DNA from: Anaerolineae bacterium
GTDB taxonomy: Bacteria; Chloroflexota; Anaerolineae; Promineifilales; Promineifilaceae
Assembly (NCBI GenBank): GCA_020848035.1
Contig: JADLAX010000069.1
Span: 1 to 64,000 of the forward strand
DNA length: 64,000 bases
Reading direction: 5' to 3'
In this document: positions 25,954-34,609 of the stretch, piece after piece
How the letters are laid out: every line of letters starts with the position of its first letter
How positions within the stretch are numbered: position 1 is the first letter of the stretch
Made by a program: the position numbers and the translations under genes
The notes under the pieces: model-generated
Databases searched by the model: none
Seen by the model: the letters and a program-made list of their open reading frames with translations, nothing else
What the model was told of the DNA's origin: nothing

Positions 25954-26012
25954 AGCCGCGAATTTTCACGAATTTCAACCCGATTTTGCGCTAATTCGTG
26001 AAATTCGTGGCT
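25954..26012. repeat. Inverted repeat, CGCGAATT/TTCACGAA word family
   Basis: AGCCGCGAATTTTCACGAAT on one side and AATTCGTGAAATTCGTGGCT on the other, between the Lrp-like gene and the SDR gene. A second copy of the family is at 33731-33799. Confidence 0.6.
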
Positions 26013-26067
26013 AAAAAACCTCGTCTGCGAAACTCCTGTATCAATCATCCAACACATTTTTCAAACT

Positions 26068-26916
26068 ATGAATTACAACATGCAAGACAAAGTGTGCCTG
26101 GTAACCGGGGCCAATGCCGGGCTGGGCAAAGCAACGGCGCTGGCGCTGGCCAAAATGGGGGCCACCGTGGTCATGGTGGCGCGCAGCCAGGCGCGGGGTG
26201 AAGCGGCTCTGGCCGGGGTACGCCAGGCCAGCGGCAGCGATAAGGTGCAGCTCCTGCTGGCGGATCTCTCCAGTATGGAATCGGTACGCCAGCTGGCGGC
26301 CACCGTTCAGGCCAGCTACGGCCGTCTGAACGTTCTGGTTAACAATGCCGGGGCCATGTTTAATGACCGCCAGGTATCGGTTGATGGCTACGAAATGACG
26401 TTTGCCCTCAACCATCTGAGCTACTTTTTGCTCACCAACTTGCTGCTGGATTTGCTCAAGTCGTCGGCCCCGGCACGCATCGTCAACGTCGCTTCGGGAG
26501 CCCATGCGGGAAGTAAAATCAATTTTGACGACCTCATGCTGGCGCAAAAATACCGCAGCTTTGAAGCCTACGGCCAGTCCAAACTGGCCAACATTTTGTT
26601 TACCTATGAACTGGCGCGGCGGCTGGAAGGCAGCGGCGTGACAACCAATGCGCTGCATCCGGGCGGTGTGGCCACCGAGTTTGCCGCCGGGGAAGGGTTG
26701 ATGGGCACAATTTTTAAGCTGTTACGGCCGTTCCTCCTCACCCCCGAACAAGGTGCCCAAACCCAAATTTACCTGGCCAGCGCACCGGAAGTGGCCGGTG
26801 TCAGCGGCCAATACTTTGCCAAGAAAAAACCGGTGAACTCCTCTAAAATCTCGTACGATACGGCCGTTGCCCAACACCTCTGGCAAGTCAGCGCAGAACT
26901 CACCGGGTTAGACTGA
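26068..26916 (+). CDS. Short-chain dehydrogenase/reductase (retinol-dehydrogenase-like)
   Basis: 282-aa Rossmann-fold oxidoreductase. Cofactor motif TGANAGLGKATA (about 13-24, TGxxxGxG) with MVARSQARGEAAL after the second strand, where an Arg favours NADP; LVNNAGAMF (about 90-98); catalytic Tyr-Lys in YGQSKLAN (about 168-175) with the Ser in VNVASGAH. Length and pattern fit the retinol dehydrogenase/WW-domain oxidoreductase-like group of SDRs, whose bacterial substrates are mostly unknown. The first ATG at 26068 is used; a second in-frame ATG is at 26080. A hairpin lies between it and the convergent flavin reductase. Confidence 0.88.
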   Translation: MNYNMQDKVCLVTGANAGLGKATALALAKMGATVVMVARSQARGEAALAGVRQASGSDKVQLLLADLSSMESVRQLAATVQASYGRLNVLVNNAGAMFNDRQVSVDGYEMTFALNHLSYFLLTNLLLDLLKSSAPARIVNVASGAHAGSKINFDDLMLAQKYRSFEAYGQSKLANILFTYELARRLEGSGVTTNALHPGGVATEFAAGEGLMGTIFKLLRPFLLTPEQGAQTQIYLASAPEVAGVSGQYFAKKKPVNSSKISYDTAVAQHLWQVSAELTGLD

Positions 26917-26980
26917 AATTTTTGCCACAGACTTGTGCTGAGCGCAGCCGAAGTAGGGCATAGAGGAATAAGAGAAATCA

Positions 26981-27037
26981 TCCACAGATGACACAGATTG
27001 CACAGATAAGACCAATCGGTGCAATCTGTGGATTTTT
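26981..27037. terminator. Inverted repeat between convergent genes, CACAGAT word family
   Basis: TCCACAGATGACACAGATTG and complementary GCAATCTGTGGATTTTTA. The T-run on the plus strand makes it a plausible terminator for the SDR gene. Confidence 0.6.
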
Positions 27038-27060
27038 ATTTTCAGGGCGTTTTGTGGGCT

Positions 27061-27681
27061 CTACTCCACCGGCGGCGGGACGCGGTGCATCTCGAAAAAG
27101 CTGTTGATGTGCGCATAGCCGGAGCCCGCCATACGGCCGATTGGCTGCAACTTGATGGGGTCGATACGGCCGTTTTCCATCACATCATCCCGCACAAAAA
27201 TCGACTGCACCTCGCCCAACACCACCGCCCCACCACCCGGCCCTTCGTGCACCACCACAATTTGCTGGAGTTTGCACTCAAAAGCGATCGGCGCTTCGGC
27301 CACACGCGGCACGCGGATCGTTTCGCTGGGCACGGCCGTCACACCCGCCCAGGCAAACTCATCCACGCCCGCGTCAAACTCGGTGGCGGTCAGGTTCATT
27401 GCTTCCGCCGTCGCCTCGTTGGTGATGTTGATGACAAACTCCGGCACGGCGCGAATGTTGTGCAGCGTGTCCTTCATCCGCCCACGCACGTCGCTCCAGC
27501 CAGGGGAAAACAGCAGCGTCATTGGATTGGAGCAAACGGCCGTAAAAAACGAAAATGGGGCTAAATTCGGCCGTCCTTCGGCATCAATCGTACTCACCCA
27601 GGCAATAGGCCGGGGCACAATCGAACCAATCATCAGCTTGTAACGGTCACGGTTGGTTAATTCTTCGGGATTAAATCGCAT
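27061..27681 (-). CDS. Flavin reductase family protein (FMN-binding split barrel)
   Basis: 206-aa FMN-binding protein of the flavoredoxin/DIM6-NTAB type: KLMIGSIVPRPIAWVSTID (about 15-33), NLAPFSFFTAVCSNPMTLLF (about 38-57) and a C-terminal HINSFFEM. Such proteins reduce flavin with NAD(P)H for partner oxygenases or act as small redox proteins. The His-type NADH site of class HpaC proteins is not obvious. It is downstream of an HD-domain gene on the same strand and convergent with the SDR. Confidence 0.87.
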   Translation of the reverse strand: MRFNPEELTNRDRYKLMIGSIVPRPIAWVSTIDAEGRPNLAPFSFFTAVCSNPMTLLFSPGWSDVRGRMKDTLHNIRAVPEFVINITNEATAEAMNLTATEFDAGVDEFAWAGVTAVPSETIRVPRVAEAPIAFECKLQQIVVVHEGPGGGAVVLGEVQSIFVRDDVMENGRIDPIKLQPIGRMAGSGYAHINSFFEMHRVPPPVE

Positions 27682-27696
27682 TTTTCACCTTTGGGG

Positions 27697-27737
27697 TGAA
27701 GCGTGACAAATTTTCCATCACGTTTCACGTTTCATTT
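27697..27737. repeat. Short stuttering hairpin, CGTGAAACGTGA family
   Basis: GGTGAAGCGTGACAAATTTT with complementary ATCACGTTTCACGTTTCAT; a shorter member of the family, between the HD gene stop and the flavin reductase start. Confidence 0.5.
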
Positions 27738-28720
27738 TTCGTTTGGATCACCCGCATCGGCCAGGCACCCTGTTTGCGGCTCAGGTAGGTGGCGCGGCGG
27801 CTGGCAAAATCGGGATCGAGGGTAGATAACGGCCGTAATTCCCCATCCTCCCCCAGCACATCCGGGTCCACTGCCCGTAGCTTCGTGCTCACCCGGAACG
27901 TCGGATTTGCGTCGTCCCACACAAACTGCGTTTCTGTGGACACCTGCCCCAGCAACGCTTGCAGCTGCACGTCCTGCGCCGCATGCAGTTTTTGCCACAG
28001 CACCTCATCGGTCAGCCAAAAATCATCTTGCACCACCGCGCCCGTTTCCAGGCCACGCCGGATAGCCCGCGCCGTCAGTTCGTACAGCCCCACCTCGCGG
28101 AAGTTGGCCCAACTGGCGTCGTCGGCCTGCATGAAGGTATAGCCAAACCAGCGGGCTACATCGAGCGTGTTGAGGGCGATACGGCCGTTCCCCACCACCA
28201 AATCCGCCACAGCCCGATCCACATCCACCTGCGTTGCCAATCCCAACCCAATACAATCCCGCAAAAAATAGTCGATCCGGTCGGCACACAGCCGGGGCGA
28301 CGGCTGCTCCAGCAGCGGAAAGGCCGCCTCGTCCATAAAGTCAGTCCAGTCGTAAGCGTGCCGGGCCAGAATGCCGGGCAAGTCGGTGGCGGCTACGACC
28401 GTCTCTTTCATCTCGTCATGGTAGCTCTGCCCGTCATGGTCGTTTAGCACGTAATCAATAACGTGGCTGAACGCGGTGTGGCTGACGTCATGCAGCAGGG
28501 CGGCCATTTGCTCGCGCAGCGACCCGCCCAGCTGTCGCACCAGCAGCATCGCCCCCACGGAATGCTCATAGCGGGTGATGGGCTGCGTCAGGCCAATCAG
28601 CCCGGTGATACCGTGCTGGAGCACCCCGTGCAGCCGCTGCACAGCCTGGGCGTGCAGCAGGTCCACCAGAACCGGTTCATGAATTTCGAATGTGCCGTAG
28701 AAGGGATCATTGATCTGCAT
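27725..28720 (-). CDS. HD-domain phosphohydrolase (dNTPase/SAMHD1-like)
   Basis: 331-aa metal-dependent phosphohydrolase. The HD residues appear in RYEHSVGAMLL (His) and ALLHDVSHTAFSH (His-Asp), with a later Asp in SPRLCADRIDYFLRD, the pattern of dGTPase/SAMHD1-like and YfbR-like proteins. The C-terminal half is helical with no recognised domain. Likely a nucleotide hydrolase in nucleotide-pool control; the substrate is inferred. Start ATG 28720 (MQINDPF) has AAGGA 8 bases upstream; an upstream in-frame extension to 28759 lacks one and crosses an ACGGCCGT copy. Confidence 0.85.
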   Translation of the reverse strand: MQINDPFYGTFEIHEPVLVDLLHAQAVQRLHGVLQHGITGLIGLTQPITRYEHSVGAMLLVRQLGGSLREQMAALLHDVSHTAFSHVIDYVLNDHDGQSYHDEMKETVVAATDLPGILARHAYDWTDFMDEAAFPLLEQPSPRLCADRIDYFLRDCIGLGLATQVDVDRAVADLVVGNGRIALNTLDVARWFGYTFMQADDASWANFREVGLYELTARAIRRGLETGAVVQDDFWLTDEVLWQKLHAAQDVQLQALLGQVSTETQFVWDDANPTFRVSTKLRAVDPDVLGEDGELRPLSTLDPDFASRRATYLSRKQGAWPMRVIQTKNET

Positions 28721-28870
28721 AGGTGTCCTTTTGGCGGTGGGGCAAACGGCCGTTCCCACCCGTCATTCTAAACAATTATGAACCAATCACCACTTTCTCC
28801 GCTAATTTTGGTATCATACGGCAGGCTGCCTGCAAACCTTGAGGCACAAACCGTCAGAAAATTGGAACGT

Positions 28871-30406
28871 ATGATGAAACAACGGAACCTCATCTTTTGG
28901 CTCGTACTGGTAACCCTTCTCATGGCGTGCAGCGGAAACCAACGCCCCACCCCCACCCCCTTTGCCGAAGCCGATGGCACGGCCGCCGCGGAAAGCTCCG
29001 CCACGCCGCAAAACATTACCATTACCGACCTGGCCGCCGACCCCGAAGCCTACGCCGACAGCGCGGTGACCCTCACCGGCCACTATCGCCGTCTGCCGCT
29101 GCTGGTGTGTGAAACCGACCCCCATCCTTCACCCGCCACCTGGCAGCTGGAGGGGGCCGACGGCAGCCTGATTGCCGTTGGTGGCTTTGACTCGCAGGTG
29201 CGTTCCCTGCTGCCCACCAACCTGACGATGACCGTAGCCGGGGTGTGGCAGCAGTTTGAAGGACCGGTTGGCTGCGGCAAAAGCGCCGCGACAATGCAAA
29301 TCTGGTATCTCAAAGCCAGTGACATTCTTTCCCCCAGCCCGATTGCCCGGGTCACGCTGACGCCAACTGGCTCTGGCACGCAGGTTGCGGATGTGGACAC
29401 TGGCGAGGCAACGGCCGTCCCCACCCCCAGCGACGGCAGCCAACCACCCACACCTACGCTGGAAATTACCGAAAGTGAACCCACCCAAACGCCCACCAGC
29501 GCCAGCACCACCGTTCCTGCCCCGCCCGGCGGTGGCACTCCGGGAGGTAATGCCACCCCTACCATCACGTTAGCGGCGGGTGGCGGAACGGCCGTTAACA
29601 CAACCACGCCCACAACAATTGCGCCGGGAACGCCAGGTGGCAACCCAGGCGCAACACCCACAACAGGCAGCGGGACCCCAACCGCCACAGGCAGCAGCAC
29701 AGGTGGCGGTAACCCCACCGCCACACCGCAGGTATTTACCACCGCCACGCGCAATCCCAACGACTTTTCCGTCATTGAACTGGACGACCTGTCCGGCGAA
29801 ACGCCAGTCATTGAGCTGCTTTCCGAGGAAGAAGCCCATCTCTGGCCCATTTTGTTTGATTACGAGGGAGCAATTACGGTAACGGCCGTTTCCGAAGCCA
29901 CCATGAATCTGGTCCTGGAAATCATCGATCCGAACAAGGATGTGGTGCAGCAGGCCAACAACACGGGGAACGGTGGCCTGGAAGCCATTACCAATCTTCA
30001 GCTCAATGTGGCGGTGGATTACCACATCCGCATCTACAACCTCAACGCCACCGAAGGCGACTACTGCCTCATCTTCAGCGAGGGCGGCGGCTTCCCCGAC
30101 ACCATCAAAGGCCGCCTTGACTATGGCCAGACGATTACCGATGAAGTGGCCGTGCTGGGCATTGATTATTGGTGCTTTTTAGGCAGCGGCGGCGATTCCG
30201 TGGATATTTCGGTAACCTCTACCGGCAGTGAGGGCGACTTTGTCCTGGGCCTGTTTGGCCCGCCAGACTTCGGCGCAATTGGTCCTGTTTTCCAGGACGC
30301 TGAAGTGGAAAATGTCATGCTCACCGAACGCGGCCTGCACATCATCGGTGTGCTCGACTTTGATGCCGGTGCCGCAGGCTACTCATTAACGCTCACCAAA
30401 AATTGA
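28871..30406 (+). CDS. Lipoprotein with OB-like domain, long low-complexity linker and two PPC-like domains
   Basis: About 511 aa. Leader and lipobox LLMACSG (Cys about 20). After a short linker a small domain (about 40-140) reads NITITDLAADPEAYADSAVTLTG, resembling OB-like DUF domains of exported proteins; then a Thr/Pro/Gly-rich linker (about 165-290), and two bacterial pre-peptidase C-terminal-like beta-sandwiches (about 300-395 and 400-511; IKGRLDYGQTITDE, GLFGPPDF, YSLTLTKN). A role in surface binding or protein stabilisation is likely; no catalytic motif is seen. The ATG pair at 28871/28874 gives the clean leader; an earlier start at 28778 would not. A strong bidirectional terminator follows. 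Confidence 0.78.
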   Translation: MMKQRNLIFWLVLVTLLMACSGNQRPTPTPFAEADGTAAAESSATPQNITITDLAADPEAYADSAVTLTGHYRRLPLLVCETDPHPSPATWQLEGADGSLIAVGGFDSQVRSLLPTNLTMTVAGVWQQFEGPVGCGKSAATMQIWYLKASDILSPSPIARVTLTPTGSGTQVADVDTGEATAVPTPSDGSQPPTPTLEITESEPTQTPTSASTTVPAPPGGGTPGGNATPTITLAAGGGTAVNTTTPTTIAPGTPGGNPGATPTTGSGTPTATGSSTGGGNPTATPQVFTTATRNPNDFSVIELDDLSGETPVIELLSEEEAHLWPILFDYEGAITVTAVSEATMNLVLEIIDPNKDVVQQANNTGNGGLEAITNLQLNVAVDYHIRIYNLNATEGDYCLIFSEGGGFPDTIKGRLDYGQTITDEVAVLGIDYWCFLGSGGDSVDISVTSTGSEGDFVLGLFGPPDFGAIGPVFQDAEVENVMLTERGLHIIGVLDFDAGAAGYSLTLTKN

Positions 30407-30427
30407 GCCTGAATTCCGTTTGCGTCT

Positions 30428-30464
30428 AGATTGGGCCACTCTTGAAGAGTGGCCCAATCTTTTT
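30428..30464. terminator. Bidirectional Rho-independent terminator (AGATTGGGCCACTCTT family)
   Basis: Near-perfect inverted repeat with arms AGATTGGGCCACTCT and its exact complement around TGA, then TTTT on the plus strand and AGA-rich on the other. It sits between the convergent PPC lipoprotein and MFS genes. Same family as 1945-1979 and 40950-40987. Confidence 0.85.
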
Positions 30465-30471
30465 GCCCGGA

Positions 30472-31728
30472 CTACGCTGCGGCCGCAGGCGGCGTACGGC
30501 GCGTTTGAAAGCGGTTAAACCAGACCAACAGCGCCATCAACAGCAGGGTGAGCGCAATGCCAACGGCGGCAACGGCCGTCATGCCCCCTTGCTGAAACAC
30601 AGCCCCCGTCCCCAAACTGCCCACCCCGGTCGCCAATGACACCAGCACCTCAGATGCTCCCTGCGCGCGAGCCCGTTCGCCCGGCAGCAGGGCGTCGGCC
30701 ATCAAAGATGACCCGGCAATGAAGCAAAAATTCCAGCCCAGCCCCAGCAAAAAGAGGGCTACAATCAGGTTCGGCAGTGAAACCGACAGCGGCGTCTGGA
30801 TGCCAGAAATGATGAGCAGCACCGCCCCAGCCACGATGAGCGGGATACGGCCGTACCGGTCAATCAGCCAGCCGGTCACGCTCGACAAGCCGTACATGCC
30901 CAGCGTGTGCGCCATGATCACCAGCGAAACCGATGCCGTGCTGTGGTTGTTGTGGTCCATGTGCAGCGGCGTAATCACCATGAGCAGCGCCATCACCAGC
31001 TGGCCGATGGCCATAGCCGCCACCGCCAGCAGCACCGTGGGCTGGCTGAATATCTCGGAAAACGGCCGTGCCGCCGACTGATCCACCTGTCCCGCATTTT
31101 CCACCGCCAGCACCTGGCTGATCTGCCGCGGGTCCGGCCGCAAAAAGAGAAAAATCGTCACCAACCCCAGGCCATACAACCCCACCGAGGCCAGGTACGG
31201 CCCCGTATCGCCCAGAAAGCCCCACAGCTCCGCCAGTCGTGCCGATGGCCCCACCAGCGCCGGACCACCCACCGCGCCAATCGTCCCGGCAAATACAATC
31301 AGCCCAATCACCTTGGCGCGACGTTCAGGTGCCTGCACCTCAGCCGCGATGTAGCGCGCCTGTTCGCTGCCGCCGCGCCCCATGCCCATCAGCGCCGCCC
31401 CGGCACACAGCCCAAAAAACGAGTCGTTCATCACCGCCCAAACCGTCAGCAGCGCCCCGGCCAGGGCCAGGGCGAACCCCACGGTCAGCCCCAGGCGGCG
31501 GCCCACTTTGTCAAACAGCCAGCCGATGGGGTACGCGGCGGCGGCACGGCCCAGCAGGGTCAACGTGTTGGGCACCCCGGCGGCATTGTCGCTGCCGCCC
31601 AACCGGGCCGCCAGGATGGGTGTCAGGGTAAATCCGGCAATCATCGCCGCCGAAAACAGGCTTTGCGAGAAAAACAGAGCGGCGGTGAGGCGCTGGCGAG
31701 TGCTGTGGGAAATGGTGGATGCGGTCAT
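30472..31728 (-). CDS. Major facilitator superfamily transporter
   Basis: 418-aa MFS permease with about 12 membrane helices. The conserved loop-2 motif is GWLFDKVGRRLGL (about 60-72), the symmetric loop in the second half is GWLIDRYGRIPLI, and GMGRGGSEQARY marks helix 4. No substrate-specific motif is visible; drug or metabolite efflux is typical for this layout. The start at ATG 31728 (MTASTIS) has an AGAGGAA site; a longer in-frame start at 31782 has none. A composite hairpin element lies in the divergent gap with the LuxR gene. Confidence 0.88.
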   Translation of the reverse strand: MTASTISHSTRQRLTAALFFSQSLFSAAMIAGFTLTPILAARLGGSDNAAGVPNTLTLLGRAAAAYPIGWLFDKVGRRLGLTVGFALALAGALLTVWAVMNDSFFGLCAGAALMGMGRGGSEQARYIAAEVQAPERRAKVIGLIVFAGTIGAVGGPALVGPSARLAELWGFLGDTGPYLASVGLYGLGLVTIFLFLRPDPRQISQVLAVENAGQVDQSAARPFSEIFSQPTVLLAVAAMAIGQLVMALLMVITPLHMDHNNHSTASVSLVIMAHTLGMYGLSSVTGWLIDRYGRIPLIVAGAVLLIISGIQTPLSVSLPNLIVALFLLGLGWNFCFIAGSSLMADALLPGERARAQGASEVLVSLATGVGSLGTGAVFQQGGMTAVAAVGIALTLLLMALLVWFNRFQTRRTPPAAAA

Positions 31729-31805
31729 GAGGTTCCTCTTTGCGTCGTATTTTTGCCAAAAAGAGGCAAATGTTACAGGCAACCATCCAATTTTACGAAA
31801 ATCGG

Positions 31806-31919
31806 GTCTTCAGGATTTCGTGGGGTCTGGCGTGAAACGTGAAGTGTGAAACGTGATGGCCCTCTGGTCACGTTTCACGTTTCACGCATCACGGGCTGTA
31901 AACCCCCTGAATCCCCAAA
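31806..31919. repeat. Composite hairpin element (about 115 bases), copy 2
   Basis: Same order of parts as copy 1 at 21645: CAGGATTTCGTGGGGT edge, CGTGAAACGTGA words, loop GGCCCTCTGG, complementary words, ACGGGCTGTAAACCCCCTGA edge. It lies in the divergent gap between the MFS and LuxR genes, so it is not tied to gene 3' ends. Confidence 0.78.
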
Positions 31920-31971
31920 GTGCCCGAAAATCTAATCAACCTCATAGAGAAGTGTGGTACGCTTGGCCGCC

Positions 31972-32619
31972 ATGAGCGAACTCCCCCCCATCCTGTCTAT
32001 CGCCATTGTGGCCAACGATCCGCTGGCGCGAGCGGGGCTGGCCGCACTGCTGGCCGCCGAACCCGCCTGCGAGGTGGTGGCCCAGCTCAGCCTGGCCGAC
32101 TGGCTGGCCGATCTGCAAGCCGACGAGTGGACCGACCTGGGGCTGGATGGCGTGGTGTGGGACGTTGGCTGGGCCGCGCCAGTCACTCTGCCTGAGGCGG
32201 AACCATTCCCTTTGCCCGTTGTGGCGCTGCTGGCGGAGGAAACGGCCGTTCCCCACCTCTGGTCTCTGGGCATCCAGGCTATGCTGCGCCGCGACGCTCC
32301 GGCGGCGGCAATGGTGGCCGCCCTGCAAGCCACGCAGCACGGCGTGGCGGTGTTGGACCCGGAATTTGTAACGGCCGTTCTCCCCCCTACCCCCCTCGCT
32401 TCAGAAACCCTGCCCGAACTGGTTGAGCTGACCCCGCGTGAACAAGAAGTGCTCATCCTGCTGGCCAAAGGATTGACCAACAAAGCCATTGCCCACCAGC
32501 TAGAAATCAGCGACCACACGGTGAAGTTCCACGTCAACGCCATCCTGGGCAAGCTCAACGCCCAAAGCCGCACCGAAGCCGTAGTTCAGGCCACACGCCT
32601 GGGGCTTTTGTTGTTGTAA
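31972..32619 (+). CDS. LuxR/NarL-type response regulator
   Basis: About 215-aa regulator. The receiver-like domain (about 1-115) keeps an acidic pocket and a likely phospho-acceptor Asp in GVVWDVGW, though other receiver marks are weak. The C-terminal LuxR helix-turn-helix is clear: LTPREQEVLILLAKGLTNKAIA then ISDHTVKFHVNAILGKLNAQSRTEAV. It should bind DNA as a dimer after phosphorylation. No histidine kinase gene is adjacent. ATG 31972 is used; the GTG six codons earlier is less likely. Followed by a 20-base-stem hairpin. Confidence 0.85.
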   Translation: MSELPPILSIAIVANDPLARAGLAALLAAEPACEVVAQLSLADWLADLQADEWTDLGLDGVVWDVGWAAPVTLPEAEPFPLPVVALLAEETAVPHLWSLGIQAMLRRDAPAAAMVAALQATQHGVAVLDPEFVTAVLPPTPLASETLPELVELTPREQEVLILLAKGLTNKAIAHQLEISDHTVKFHVNAILGKLNAQSRTEAVVQATRLGLLLL

Positions 32620-32628
32620 GCAATAAAC

Positions 32629-32677
32629 ACCCCCACCCTGGCCCTCCCCCTGGCAAGGGGAGGGCCAGGGTGGGGGT
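32629..32677. terminator. Strong hairpin, ACCCCCACCCTGGCCCTCCCC family
   Basis: Perfect 21-base arms (32629-32649 and 32657-32677) around CTGGCAA, 10 bases after the LuxR stop. The same words recur at 45997-46074. Very GC-rich, no T-run; a dispersed repeat that can end transcription. Confidence 0.75.
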
Positions 32678-32830
32678 ATAACCTACCCATTCTTCCAGGT
32701 AGCCCACTCCCGAAATGGCTGATTTTCACCGGGACGATTTCCCCTAAACTAACGACCATCGTAAACCGTAGGCGCGGATTCTTTCCGCGAAAAAAGCGCG
32801 GTCAGGCAGCCGCGCGATTAAGGAGACATG

Positions 32831-33724
32831 ATGAGCAACGTATTGACTGAACTTTCGGCGGCATTGGCAACGGCCGTTTCCCAATCCGATTCCAGCATTG
32901 TGCGCGTAGAGGGGCGGCGACGCCTCGGCGCGACCGGCATCGTCTGGGGCGACGGCCTCATCCTCACCGCCAACCACGTGGTCAGCCGCGACGACGGCCT
33001 GAAAATTGGCCTGCCCAACGGCGAGCAGGCCAGCGCCAGCCTCGTCGGGCGCGATCCCTCCACCGACCTGGCCCTGCTCAAAACCGACGCCAGCGGCCTG
33101 ACGCCGCTTAGCGAAAGCAACAAGCAGGAACTGGGCGTGGGCAATCTGGTGCTGGCCCTGGGGCGACCCGGCCGCACCGTGCAGGCCACCCTGGGCATCG
33201 TTTCCGCCCTGGGCGACGGCTGGCGCACCCAGCTGGGCGGGCAAATCGACCGCTACCTGCAAACCGACGTGGTGATGTACCCCGGCTTCTCCGGCGGCCC
33301 GCTGGTGGATGCCGCCGGGCAGCTCATTGGGCTGAACACCTCGGCCCTGGGGCGCGGCGTCAGCCTGACCATTCCCACCCCAACCCTGGCCCGCGTGGCC
33401 GACGCGCTGCAAGCGCATGGCCGGGTGCAGCGCGGCTACTTGGGCGTCAGCACCCAGCGCGTCCACCTGCCCGACAACCTGAAGGCAGAGCTGAACCAGA
33501 AGCGCGGCCTGCTGATCGTTTCGGTGGAAAGTGACAGCCCGGCGGCCCAGGCGGGCCTGACGCTGGGCGACACGCTGGTCAATTTTGCCGGCAGCCCGGT
33601 GCAGTCGCATGACGATTTGCTGGCGCTGCTGGCGGGGGACGTGGTGGGAACGGCCGTCTCCGCCCAATTTGTCCGCGGTGGCCAGGTGCACACTACCGAC
33701 ATCACCGTGGTGGCTCGCTCTTAA
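32831..33724 (+). CDS. HtrA/DegP-type serine protease with one PDZ domain, no signal peptide
   Basis: 297-aa trypsin-fold protease with one PDZ domain. Catalytic triad: His in ILTANHVV (about 48), Asp in PSTDLALLKTD (about 79), Ser in YPGFSGGPLVD (about 157; GFSGGPL instead of the usual GNSGGPL). PDZ from about 200: RGYLGVSTQRV, SDSPAAQAGLTLGDTLV. No leader or membrane helix is present, unlike DegP/HtrA, so it appears cytosolic. The second of two adjacent ATGs (32831) has the better distance to AAGGAG. A second protease-like gene follows, 84 bases on, likely a paralogue in the same unit. Confidence 0.88.
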   Translation: MSNVLTELSAALATAVSQSDSSIVRVEGRRRLGATGIVWGDGLILTANHVVSRDDGLKIGLPNGEQASASLVGRDPSTDLALLKTDASGLTPLSESNKQELGVGNLVLALGRPGRTVQATLGIVSALGDGWRTQLGGQIDRYLQTDVVMYPGFSGGPLVDAAGQLIGLNTSALGRGVSLTIPTPTLARVADALQAHGRVQRGYLGVSTQRVHLPDNLKAELNQKRGLLIVSVESDSPAAQAGLTLGDTLVNFAGSPVQSHDDLLALLAGDVVGTAVSAQFVRGGQVHTTDITVVARS

Positions 33725-33730
33725 TTTTCG

Positions 33731-33799
33731 GCCGCGAATTAACGCGAATTAGCGCGAATGTGAATCCAATTCGTGAAAATTCGCGCTAATTCGCGGCTA
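33731..33799. repeat. Inverted repeat, GCCGCGAATTAACGCGAATT family
   Basis: GCCGCGAATTAACGCGAATT words and complementary TTCGCGCTAATTCGCGGCT, in the gap between the two protease genes. Related to 25954-26012. Confidence 0.65.
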
Positions 33800-33808
33800 A
33801 CTACTTCC

Positions 33809-34411
33809 ATGAACCTTCTCAACAACATCAACCAAACAATGAATGCGCTCATCCAGACGGTGCAGCAGAGCGTGGTGCGGGTGGGCAACGGCCGTTCCGG
33901 TTTTGGCGCAGGCACCATCTGGCACAGCGACGGGCTGATTTTAACCAACGCCCACGTGGTGCAGCGGCGGCGTGACCCGGAGGTGACGTTGGCCGACGGC
34001 CGTTCCTTCCCCGCCCAACTGCTGGCCACCGACGAAACGCTCGACCTGGCCGCGCTCTACATCGCCGCCAACAACCTGCCGACGATTGCGTTGGGCCATT
34101 CCAGCCAGCTGAAAACGGGGGAGTGGGTGGTCGCCGTGGGGCATCCCTGGGGGGTGATCAATGCGGCTAACTGGGGCACGGTCATCGCCGTCGGTTTGCC
34201 ATTAGAACAAAATGGGTATCGCGGGGAGCTGGTGCAGCTGGGGATTCAGCTGCGTCCGGGGCATTCGGGCGGGCCGTTGGTGGCTGGCAACGGCCGTCTC
34301 GTGGGCATCAACACCATGATCGCTGGCCCTAAAGTCGGCCTGGCCATCCCGGTAGACATCGCCAAAAAGTTCTTGCAAGAAAAGATGGGGAGTGGGGGAA
34401 CGGCCGTATAA
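33809..34411 (+). CDS. Trypsin-fold serine protease, HtrA-like without PDZ
   Basis: 200-aa protease domain alone. His in ILTNAHVVQRR (about 48), Asp in DETLDLAALYI (about 82), Ser in RPGHSGGPLVAG (about 158). No PDZ domain, no leader, so about two thirds the length of the neighbour. Sequence pattern suggests duplication and loss of the PDZ. The start at ATG 33809 (MNLLNN) is used; the longer in-frame start would run through the inverted repeat. Both proteases follow a LuxR regulator; functional link is not established. Confidence 0.85.
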   Translation: MNLLNNINQTMNALIQTVQQSVVRVGNGRSGFGAGTIWHSDGLILTNAHVVQRRRDPEVTLADGRSFPAQLLATDETLDLAALYIAANNLPTIALGHSSQLKTGEWVVAVGHPWGVINAANWGTVIAVGLPLEQNGYRGELVQLGIQLRPGHSGGPLVAGNGRLVGINTMIAGPKVGLAIPVDIAKKFLQEKMGSGGTAV

Positions 34412-34420
34412 AAATCCAGG

Positions 34421-34531
34421 CTCTTTGGGATTTCAGGGGGTTTACAGCCCGTGATGCGTGAAACGTGAAACGTGACCAGAGGGTCGTCACGTTTCACGTT
34501 TCACGCCAAACCCCACGAAATCCTGAAGACC
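34421..34531. repeat. Composite hairpin element, copy 3, inverted
   Basis: Reverse-orientation copy of the elements at 21645 and 31806: TTCAGGGGGTTTACAGCCCG edge first, then CGTGAAACGTGA words, GAGGG loop, and the CCCCACGAAATCCTGAAG edge last. Confidence 0.78.
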
Positions 34532-34537
34532 CAAAAT

Positions 34538-34603
34538 CCACAGATGACACCGATTTCACAGATAAAACCCTCAAATCTGTGAAATCTGTGTAATTTGTGG
34601 TTA
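34538..34603. repeat. Inverted repeat, CACAGAT word family
   Basis: CCACAGATGACACCGATTTC then AAATCTGTGAAATCTGTG; lies directly next to composite element 3, at the end of the sulfite-oxidase-like gene. Confidence 0.6.
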
Positions 34604-34609
34604 ATTCCC

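Noticed and set aside
31972..34411. LuxR regulator as controller of the downstream proteases
   Set aside because: A strong hairpin separates them and no binding site is visible; adjacency alone is not enough.
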